12,029 bases of DNA from a bacterium (GTDB lineage Bacteria > Planctomycetota > UBA11346). The stretch covers positions 1 to 12,029 of the forward strand of contig JAIFKN010000069.1 of NCBI GenBank assembly GCA_020049615.1, read 5' to 3'. A program made the position numbers and the translations under genes. The notes beneath the pieces are model-generated. The model made no database searches. It had not been told where the DNA came from and worked only from the letters and a program-made list of their open reading frames with translations. This document shows positions 1 to 6,345 of the stretch, piece by piece (the first letter of the stretch is position 1; the number at the start of each line of letters is the position of its first letter).

Positions 1-789
<789 letters not shown>

Positions 790-826
790 CGCTCAACCCG
801 CGGCGGCGCAGCAACGTATACCCTCC

Positions 827-1516
827 GTGCGCACCCTCCTGGCCCCGGCGCCCCTGGCGACCGGCGAGCTGACCCTCGACGATGACGAGGCCCACCACGG
901 GCTGCGCGTGCTGCGCCTGCAGGCCGGCGAGACCCTGCGTCTGGCCGACGGCGCTGGCGGCAGCGCCGAGGCCGAGGTGGTCGAGGTCTCGAAGCGCCTG
1001 GTCCTGCGCGTCGGGCCGGTCGCCGCCGCGCCGGCCGAGCGCTGCGCCGACCTCGCGGTGGCGGTGGCGCCGCCCAAGGGCGACCGCTGGACCGACCTGG
1101 TGCGCGGCCTGACCGAGCTGGGCGTCGGGGCGATCCTGCCGCTGCGCAGCGCCCGCGGCGAACGCGAACCGGCCAGCCTCGACCGCGCGCGACGCGTCGC
1201 CGGCGAGGCGCTCAAGCAGTCGCGCCGCGCCTGGCTGCCGCGCCTGGGGCCGGCCGTCGGCATCCCCGCGTTGGCAGCGGGCGGAACCCGGCTTATCGTC
1301 GGCGATCCCGCAGGCGGTCCGCCGCGGCCCGGACGCCCCCGCCCGACCACCCTGGTGATCGGCCCCGAGGGCGGCCTGACCGCGGACGAACTGGCTGCGC
1401 TCGACGCCGCCGGCGCCGAGCGCGTCCGGCTCGCCGGTCCCGTCCTGCGCATCGAGACCGCCGCCCTCGCCGCCGCCGCGGTGTGGGCCTCAGCCTGGGA
1501 ACACGAGGACCCGTGA
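827..1516 (+). CDS. rsmE: 16S rRNA (uracil(1498)-N3)-methyltransferase RsmE
   Basis: RsmE is a SAM-dependent SPOUT methyltransferase that makes m3U1498 in helix 44 of 16S rRNA, near the decoding site. The 229-residue product has near-normal length. It has the N-terminal PUA-like part with DEAHHGLRVLRLQAGE (about 20-35), then KGDRWTDLVRGLTELGV (84-100), EALKQSRRAWLPRL (127-140), and the trefoil-knot SAM motifs LVIGPEGGL (176-184) and LRIETAALAAAA (207-218). Most relatives read LRTETA at the last motif; here Ile replaces Thr. The start is a GTG at 827 with no clear Shine-Dalgarno sequence. A TATACC string lies 4 nt upstream of it. The stop overlaps the next gene's GTG as GTGA. A housekeeping rRNA methylase at the head of an envelope gene string is probably an accident of gene order. 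Confidence in function is high. Confidence 0.95.
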   Translation: MRTLLAPAPLATGELTLDDDEAHHGLRVLRLQAGETLRLADGAGGSAEAEVVEVSKRLVLRVGPVAAAPAERCADLAVAVAPPKGDRWTDLVRGLTELGVGAILPLRSARGEREPASLDRARRVAGEALKQSRRAWLPRLGPAVGIPALAAGGTRLIVGDPAGGPPRPGRPRPTTLVIGPEGGLTADELAALDAAGAERVRLAGPVLRIETAALAAAAVWASAWEHEDP

Positions 1517-1965
1517 CCGATCAGCCAGCCCCTCAGCCCGCGCCGCAGCCTGCGCCGCCAGCCCCGCGCCGCCCCTGGCTGCAGTTCACCCTGCCCGGCT
1601 GCCGCACCGAGCTGCGCCTCGGCGCGCTGCTGGTGCTCGCCGGCACCTTCCTGTGGAACTTCGCCGGCCCGTCGCTGGCGATGAAGCTGGCGATCGTCGG
1701 TTTGCCGCTGCTGATCGTCGGCGCGGCGCTGCAGGCGTTGCTATCGGCACGGCAGGGCGTCGACGCCTATCCCTGGAAGCTGGCCGTCGCCATGCTGATC
1801 CTCGGCCTGCCGATGTGCTGGGACTTCCGCTACCGTGACGCCCCCGGAGCGACGGTGCAGGTGCTGCTGGTCGGTCCGATCCTGGCCGTCGCCGGAGCCT
1901 GGCTGGCGCTGTGGTGGCCGGTGGCCGCGCTGAACCTGCGCCGGGCGCGGACGGAGGCGGCATGA
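1513..1965 (+). CDS. Small four-helix membrane protein, unknown function
   Basis: This 150-residue integral membrane protein belongs to no family I recognise. It opens with a short cytoplasmic tail of PAPQ-type repeats (residues 4-18), then a basic patch and a short soluble stretch. Four hydrophobic segments follow at about 36-52, 54-78, 88-104 and 114-140, ending in a positively charged tail (RRARTE). I chose the GTG at 1513 because it overlaps the rsmE stop as GTGA, has a GAGGA sequence just upstream and gives the Pro-rich N-terminus; an in-frame GTG at 1483 would lie inside rsmE. The 3' end overlaps the next gene as ATGA. Position between rsmE and bitopic envelope genes suggests an inner-membrane accessory of that set, which is inference only. 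Confidence 0.8.
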   Translation: MTDQPAPQPAPQPAPPAPRRPWLQFTLPGCRTELRLGALLVLAGTFLWNFAGPSLAMKLAIVGLPLLIVGAALQALLSARQGVDAYPWKLAVAMLILGLPMCWDFRYRDAPGATVQVLLVGPILAVAGAWLALWWPVAALNLRRARTEAA

Positions 1966-2792
1966 GTCCCGACGCCAGGCGCCTCGCCATCTGGGCCGGA
2001 TGCGGCGGGGCGGTGATCCTCACCGGCTTCGCCGTGCTGTACATCCGCGGCAGCGCCCACACGGAGACCCTCACCGGCGCCGACGCCCTGCACGTCAGCT
2101 ACCAGAAGCACTACCACCCCGACAAGCCGGACGGCTTCGCCGTCGAACAGGCGCGCGCGGAGTTGCAGGACATCACCGCGAAGCAGGCCGGTGAGCTCGC
2201 CACGGCGGAGGGGTCGCTGGCCCCGCCGCTCGCGCCGGTCTACCTGGTCGAATCGCTCAGCGAGGCCGCCGCCCAGGTCACCGCCGACTACTCGGCGCTG
2301 CGCCAGCTCTCGGCGCGCACCCGCATCGGCATCCCCGCCAGCCTCCCGTTCGAAAGCGGGCTCGACGCCGACGCCAAGGCGCGTGCGCGCCAGCTCGCCG
2401 GCCTGGCGCTGGTCCGTCAGTCCCTCCAGACCTGCATGCATGCCGGCATCGCCCGGGTCGGCAGCGTCGTCCCCGGCCAGTCCTATGCCTCCACGGACGG
2501 CGAATACGCCGTCTTCACCGCCGATATCGAGGTCGAGGCGGACTGGGCGGCGACCGCCCGCCTGGTCGCCGCCTTTGCGCAGGCGGATGGCCGCGGTCTC
2601 GGTCTGCGCAACCTCGAGGTCACCGGCGGCGGTGACAAGCCGTTGCGCACCCGTCTGACCGCCACTCTGACGACGGCCAACCGCGAGGCCTGGGGCCTCG
2701 GCGCGCTGCCGGTCACCGCGCCCAGTGGCGCCACGCCCGCCGCTGGGGATGGCGGTGGCAGACTGCGCCGGCTCGGCGGAGCGAGGCCCTGA
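1962..2792 (+). CDS. PilO/Amuc_1100-like bitopic membrane protein
   Basis: This 276-residue protein has one N-terminal membrane helix (about residues 8-28) and a periplasmic remainder. A helical, probably coiled-coil region (about 55-110) is followed by an alpha/beta region with IPASLPFESGL (about 126-136), a helix carrying QLAGLALVRQSLQTCMHAGI, and two beta-rich parts around YAVFTADIEVEADW and LRNLEVTGG. This layout (TM, coiled coil, ferredoxin-like domain) is that of PilO and GspM and of the Amuc_1100 family of PVC bacteria, which belong to type IV pilus or type II secretion inner-membrane platforms. The assignment is by pattern, not by invariant catalytic residues. The ATG at 1962 overlaps the previous stop as ATGA and has GGAGG four bases upstream, so it is preferred over the in-frame upstream start at 1911. 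The C-terminus is a Gly/Arg-rich low-complexity tail. The next gene starts one base after the stop. Confidence 0.7.
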   Translation: MSPDARRLAIWAGCGGAVILTGFAVLYIRGSAHTETLTGADALHVSYQKHYHPDKPDGFAVEQARAELQDITAKQAGELATAEGSLAPPLAPVYLVESLSEAAAQVTADYSALRQLSARTRIGIPASLPFESGLDADAKARARQLAGLALVRQSLQTCMHAGIARVGSVVPGQSYASTDGEYAVFTADIEVEADWAATARLVAAFAQADGRGLGLRNLEVTGGGDKPLRTRLTATLTTANREAWGLGALPVTAPSGATPAAGDGGGRLRRLGGARP

Positions 2793-2793
2793 C

Positions 2794-3126
2794 ATGCGCA
2801 TCACCCCCCACGCCATCGCCGCCGCCATGCTGGTCGCCCTGGCCGCCGCCATCGCCATCCCGGTGCTGCTGGCGCTGCCGGCCGAGCGCTCCATTCCGCT
2901 CGAGCGCCTGACCGTGCCACCCGAGCGCGCACGGCCGCCGCTGGCCACCGCCGACCGCGCCCTCGGACCGCTGGTGCAACCGCATGCCGGCATGCCCATG
3001 GGCAATCCCTTCGCCCTGCGCGAACGCGGCCGGGCCTCGATGACCGCGGTGCCCGAGCCGCCGCCGCCGCCGCTGCAGCTGCCGGAGCCGCCGCTCACCC
3101 CCTTCGCCCCCTCCGCGCCCCGGTGA
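2794..3126 (+). CDS. Short single-pass, proline-rich periplasmic protein (PilP/GspC-like position)
   Basis: This is a 110-residue protein with an N-terminal hydrophobic helix (about residues 7-29) and a soluble part rich in proline and arginine, ending in a PEPPPPPLQLPEPP stretch (87-100). An MPMGNPFALRERGR segment (67-80) recalls the NPF or DPF element that precedes the folded domain in PilP- and GspC-type proteins, but no folded domain follows. A gene directly after a PilO-like gene often encodes such a linker protein, so I read it as an inner-membrane tether; this is inference. The ATG at 2794 has GAGG seven bases upstream and lies one base after the previous stop. The stop overlaps the next start as GTGA. 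A run of CCG repeats (around 3058-3075) encodes the polyproline. Confidence 0.7.
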   Translation: MRITPHAIAAAMLVALAAAIAIPVLLALPAERSIPLERLTVPPERARPPLATADRALGPLVQPHAGMPMGNPFALRERGRASMTAVPEPPPPPLQLPEPPLTPFAPSAPR

Positions 3127-5207
3127 TCCGCATGACCGTCCGACCCGTCGCCATGCTCCTCCTCGTCGCCGCCCTGGCCGGTGCGGCCGAGCCGGTCGAG
3201 CTCAAGGAGCAGCCGCTCGACCGCGTCTCGACCAAGGACGGCCGCACCCTGGACGGCACCCTGATCGAGCAGCGCACCGACGGCACCCTCATCTTCCAGG
3301 TGGGTGGCTCGAAGGAGGCCATCACCATCCCGGCCGGCACCCACCATGGGGTGGTGTTCCGCCGCACCGCGCCGCAGGTCGTCGCCGAGGCGGGCAAGGC
3401 GGCGATCGCCGCCAAGGACCAGCGCCGGGTCATCGAGGTGCTGCGCTGGGGGCTCGAACGGAAGGCTGAAGCCGCCGTCCTGGCCCAGGCCGTCCAGTGG
3501 CTGAAGCTGCAGCCGGGGGACCGCGACGCGCTGGCCATCACCGTGCCGATGTGGAAGGAGAAGAAGGACTGGGCGGCGCTCGAAGCGGCCGCCCGCGCCG
3601 GCATCGCCGCCGACCGCAACTGGAACGAGGGCGATGAACTGGTGGTCGAAGCTCTCGGTGCCCTCGGCCGCACCGGCGAACTCGATGGCTATGCCCGCGA
3701 GTGGCTGGCGCGCAACCCCACCGCCCTGCGCGCGAACCTCATCTGCGGCGCCTCGTTCGAGACCGCCGGCGACATGCGTGCGGCACGCGAGTGCTACCGC
3801 AAGGCCTGGGACCTGCACAAGCATCCGCTCGGCGGCCTGGGCCTGGCCCGCACCTCGCTGTCGACCGGACAGTACGCCGACGGCCTGCGCACCGCCCAGG
3901 CGCTGATCGCGCAGCAGCAGTCGCTGCCCGAGGCGCGCGCCTACGCCGGCGCCGCCGCGGCGGCCCTCGGCGATCTGGCCACCGCCAAGGCCCTGCTGCA
4001 GGGTTTCGCTCCCGACGCTGTGCCGGCGGTCGCCGCCCAGGCCGGCAGCTACGCCCTCGGCCTGGTCGCCTTCCGCGAAGGCCGCCACGGCGAGGCGGCG
4101 AAGCACTGGCAGGCCGTGCCGACCCCCTCGGCCCAGCTCGCCCTGGCCATCGCCCAGCGGCGCGAGTTCAACGGACTCGAGCGCCTTCCGACCGAGCAGC
4201 GTGCGGCAGCCCGCCTGCTCGGCGCCTGCGTCCGGCTGGAGAACCGCCAGGCCGGCAAAGCCCTGACCCTGATCGATCAGCATCAGGATGGCCGTCAGGG
4301 CTTCCTGCACCGCATCGCCCAGGTGCTGGAGAGCGGCGGCTCGGCCGAGAGCGTCCGCGCCCTCGCCGCCGTACGCACGGCCGAGGCCGACCGCTGGCAG
4401 CTCTACGGCCACCTCATCGCCGGTCGTTACGACGAGGCCGACGCGCTCGCCCGCACCCTCCCGGCCAGCGATGGTTACGCCATGTGCTGCCGCGTCTTCC
4501 TCGCCGCAGCGCGCGGCGACCCCGAGGGCGCACGCATGCTCTACGAGGGCTCCGGCGGTCTGCCCGGCGCACCGGCCGAATACGTCCGGCGGCTCAAGGA
4601 ATTGTACGATACCGCCGACGACCAGCAGGTCAGCGAGCCCTTCGACTGGCCCGCCGGCGAGGCCCTCTCGACTGGCTGGGAGGCGCTGATCGGCGGCTCC
4701 GGCATCGCCGTGCACGCCGATAGCGGCAAGCTGGTCATGGAAGGCACCCAGGCGGCTGAGGCGGCCGATCCGGTGACCCGCGTCGTGACCACCGTGCCCG
4801 GCGCGCGCTTCCGCCTCGCCCGCCTGGCCATCGACATCGGGGCCCTGGGCGGCGGCACCGCCGGCATGGAACTGCTCGAGGGCGCGCGCAAGAACGGCGT
4901 CGCCATCGCCGTGATCGGCGGCAACCCCAAGCTGCAGTGGCGCCAGCTCACCGCCGGACGCTGGAGCGAATGGCGCGAGCTGCCCTACGCGGTCGAAGGC
5001 GCCACCGCGGTGATGGCCCTCGACTTCAGCGGCGGTCGCGTGTTCGCCGCCGATCCCGCCGACCCGATGCGCCGGACCCAGCTCAGCGACATCCTCGCCC
5101 GCGCCCAGGGCGAGTGGAGCCTCGGCCTGTTCGGCACCGCCGCACCGGGCGTCGCGTGGAAGGCATCCTTCGATGACCTGCGTTGGCGGCTGAAGCCGGA
5201 ACGATGA
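3123..5207 (+). CDS. Exported TPR protein with N-terminal SH3-like motif and C-terminal beta-sandwich
   Basis: This 694-residue protein probably acts in the periplasm. It begins with a signal peptide (basic MIRMTVRPVA, hydrophobic MLLLVAALAGA, likely cut near AGA-AEP). A short beta module at about 30-75 contains STKDGRTLDGTLIEQ, resembling small SH3/Sm-like barrels found in exported proteins of Planctomycetota. Helical tetratricopeptide-like repeats fill about 85-495, for example the segments around ETAGDMRAARECYRKAWD and ALGDLATAKALLQGF. From about residue 503 the chain becomes beta-rich and ends with WSLGLFGTA...SFDDLRW, the pattern of LamG/concanavalin-like jelly rolls that bind carbohydrate. 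No catalytic motif is visible. The GTG at 3123 overlaps the previous stop; an ATG at 3132 would also preserve the signal peptide. As the last gene of the coupled string, it may be a periplasmic scaffold for the PilO-like complex. The specific function is unknown. Confidence 0.85.
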   Translation: MIRMTVRPVAMLLLVAALAGAAEPVELKEQPLDRVSTKDGRTLDGTLIEQRTDGTLIFQVGGSKEAITIPAGTHHGVVFRRTAPQVVAEAGKAAIAAKDQRRVIEVLRWGLERKAEAAVLAQAVQWLKLQPGDRDALAITVPMWKEKKDWAALEAAARAGIAADRNWNEGDELVVEALGALGRTGELDGYAREWLARNPTALRANLICGASFETAGDMRAARECYRKAWDLHKHPLGGLGLARTSLSTGQYADGLRTAQALIAQQQSLPEARAYAGAAAAALGDLATAKALLQGFAPDAVPAVAAQAGSYALGLVAFREGRHGEAAKHWQAVPTPSAQLALAIAQRREFNGLERLPTEQRAAARLLGACVRLENRQAGKALTLIDQHQDGRQGFLHRIAQVLESGGSAESVRALAAVRTAEADRWQLYGHLIAGRYDEADALARTLPASDGYAMCCRVFLAAARGDPEGARMLYEGSGGLPGAPAEYVRRLKELYDTADDQQVSEPFDWPAGEALSTGWEALIGGSGIAVHADSGKLVMEGTQAAEAADPVTRVVTTVPGARFRLARLAIDIGALGGGTAGMELLEGARKNGVAIAVIGGNPKLQWRQLTAGRWSEWRELPYAVEGATAVMALDFSGGRVFAADPADPMRRTQLSDILARAQGEWSLGLFGTAAPGVAWKASFDDLRWRLKPER

Positions 5208-5231
5208 ACCTGCTATCCGCGGTTCGATTCA

Positions 5232-5282
5232 CAGCCCGGCGTAGCCGGAACCAAGAGGTTCATTTTCGGCTTCGCCGGGCTG
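5232..5282. repeat. Double-stem hairpin, REP-like, possible terminator
   Basis: The outer arms are 5232-5246 and 5268-5282 and pair over 15 bp with one mismatch (CAGCCCGGCG-TAGCC against its complement with A for T). Inside them a second stem, GAACC (5248-5252) with GGTTC (5257-5261), closes an AAGA tetraloop. The structure starts 24 nt after the stop of the TPR gene. It lacks a downstream T-run, so it is not a classical intrinsic terminator, but it could end or stabilise the upstream transcript. The GGCTTCGCC core is typical of REP-type palindromes. Confidence 0.7.
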
Positions 5283-5346
5283 TTCTGCTGTTGCTGCAGG
5301 GCTTCGCCCCGCACCCCACGAACCGGAGATTTCGCCTCGTAGTGCT

Positions 5347-5465
5347 ACAGGAGACACAGAGACACAGAGACTCGAAGGAGATCGAGTTTCGGTCCCCATC
5401 GCCTTGCGGGCATATGGGGAACCTTGCCTGACCTCCTCGAACCTCCGTGCCTCTGTGCCTCCTGT
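5347..5465. repeat. 119-nt long hairpin with CACAGAG tandem-unit arms
   Basis: The left arm (5347-5380) and right arm (5432-5465) are inverted copies matching at 26 of 34 positions. Further in, GGTCCCCAT (5391-5399) pairs with ATGGGGAACC (5414-5423) with one bulge, and GCC (5401-5403) pairs with GGC (5409-5411) around a five-base loop. The arms contain tandem 8-nt units of the CACAGAG type. All eight arm differences are transitions; on a minus-strand RNA seven become G-U wobble pairs and one is an A-C mismatch, while on a plus-strand RNA seven are mismatches. Repeats with CTCTGTG/CACAGAG cores are, from general knowledge, scattered through many bacterial genomes. The element ends 10 nt before the likely start of the next gene. 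Confidence 0.75.
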
Positions 5466-5475
5466 GAATTCGCCC

Positions 5476-6345
5476 GTGTTTTTCAGAGTGACCCCAGCCT
5501 TCCTGCTGGCCTCCGCGCTGATCGCGACCGAGCCGGCGTGGGATTGGCTGCCGCGCGCAGCCGATGATGACCGGACCTGCGAACTGCATCTGGCGGCGCC
5601 GGACGGCTGGTCGGCGGTGCCGGCCGAGGGACTGCGCGCCTCGCGCGAGCATGGCCAGCTCGTCCTGCTGTTCGAACCAGGCCGCCTCGCCACGGTGAGC
5701 GCGACCGGCCCGCAGAACCGCCGGCTCACCGTCGAGCTGGTCCCGCCCGGCACGGGCGCTGGCCTCGCCTGCGACGAACAGGGCCAGCTGCAGCGCGCCG
5801 GCTCCGCCGCCATCCTGGCGGTGCCGCGCCGGGAGGCAGCGGCTGACCGTCGCTGGGGCATGCTGCGCGCCCTGGAACAGCGCAAAGCCGAACCCTGCGC
5901 CGTGGTCCTCGCCGAGCCGGTCTCCGCTGCGCTCGGTCTGCCGGTCCTCGGCCGTCAGATCGCCGCCGCCCAGGCTCTCGAACCGCGAGGCCACGGCGTG
6001 CTCGTCCACCTCTCCGGCGACGACCGATTCGCCGCTTGGAAGCATCGGGAATACCGCCAGGCCCTGGCCTGGCTGGTCGCCGACCTGGCCGCCCGTGGCG
6101 CCAGCCACGTCGTGCTGGTCGAGCCTGCCTGTCCGCAGGTCGATGAACCGGTGCTGGCGCCACTGCGCGCCCAGGTCCGCGACGTGGCCCGCGCCTACCG
6201 CTGCACCGCCATCGATACGACGCCGCTGGGCGGGCATGACGGCTGGGAAGTCTCGCCCGGGGTGCTCAGCCGCGCGCTGAACGCAACCGGTACCGCGCGA
6301 CGCGACCAGCTACTTGACGGCTGGCTGCCCATTCGCGGGCGCTAG
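5476..6345 (+). CDS. Exported protein of unknown function, weakly SGNH-hydrolase-like
   Basis: With the GTG at 5476 this is a 289-residue protein opening with a signal peptide (MFFRVTPAFLLASALIA). A GTG at 5488 would give nearly the same signal peptide; GTG 5464 or the TTG at 5404 would start inside the repeat. No start has a good ribosome site. Residues 25-90 look beta-rich. The second half looks alpha/beta: VVLAEPVSAALGLP (143-156), VLVHLSGDDRF (175-185), a helix ALAWLVADLAARG, the strand HVVLVEPACP (211-220), a helix RAQVRDVARAY, then GHDGWEVSPG (253-262). The order strand, GDDR, helix, VVLVEP, DGW is reminiscent of blocks III and V of SGNH/GDSL hydrolases, but no GDS nucleophile motif is visible, so it may be inactive or unrelated. 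Its 3' end overlaps the convergent zinc-ribbon gene by 36 nt. Confidence 0.65.
   Translation: MFFRVTPAFLLASALIATEPAWDWLPRAADDDRTCELHLAAPDGWSAVPAEGLRASREHGQLVLLFEPGRLATVSATGPQNRRLTVELVPPGTGAGLACDEQGQLQRAGSAAILAVPRREAAADRRWGMLRALEQRKAEPCAVVLAEPVSAALGLPVLGRQIAAAQALEPRGHGVLVHLSGDDRFAAWKHREYRQALAWLVADLAARGASHVVLVEPACPQVDEPVLAPLRAQVRDVARAYRCTAIDTTPLGGHDGWEVSPGVLSRALNATGTARRDQLLDGWLPIRGR

Larger units (their letters stand above)
5208..5475. other. Gene-free, AT-richer spacer made of nested inverted repeats
   Basis: This stretch separates the coupled gene string from the next + strand gene and is visibly lower in G+C than both flanks. It holds two large inverted repeats (5232-5282 and 5347-5465). 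Between them is a small hairpin with stem GGGC/GCCC at 5299-5309, whose GGCTTCGCC core also appears in the right arm of the first hairpin (5268-5276). A short open frame from the ATG at 5204 to 5431 runs through the repeats. Its predicted peptide (with ETQRHRDSKE) is the sort often mis-annotated from such repeats, so I do not call it a gene. I read the whole stretch as one inserted, non-coding interspersed repeat. Confidence 0.65.

Noticed and set aside
817..822. TATACC just before the rsmE GTG as a -10 box for a leaderless transcript
   Set aside because: The spacing to the start codon (4 nt) is too short for a standard -10 position, and the upstream gene is close enough for cotranscription.
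3056..3100. CCG triplet run as a microsatellite or regulatory repeat
   Set aside because: It encodes the polyproline tail of the 2794 gene in frame and is explained by that.
1830..4715. 961-codon open frame on the minus strand, antisense to four genes
   Set aside because: It crosses four overlapping + strand genes with signal peptides and membrane helices, encodes Gly/Arg/Ala-rich low-complexity sequence without a recognisable domain, and is the expected stop-free shadow of GC-rich third codon positions.
5204..5431. Small plus-strand frame starting as ATGA overlap with the TPR stop
   Set aside because: The coupling is tempting, but the frame runs straight through two inverted repeats and encodes repeat-derived peptide without a domain.
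5347..5465. CRISPR-like repeats (CACAGAG units)
   Set aside because: The units are 8 nt, adjacent without spacers and arranged as an inverted repeat; there are no cas genes.
5229..6237. Minus-strand frames running through the hairpins into the 5476 gene (GGTEARRFEEV, SLCVSVSP)
   Set aside because: These peptides come from CACAGAG-type repeats and antisense of the exported protein; similar products are commonly spurious annotations.
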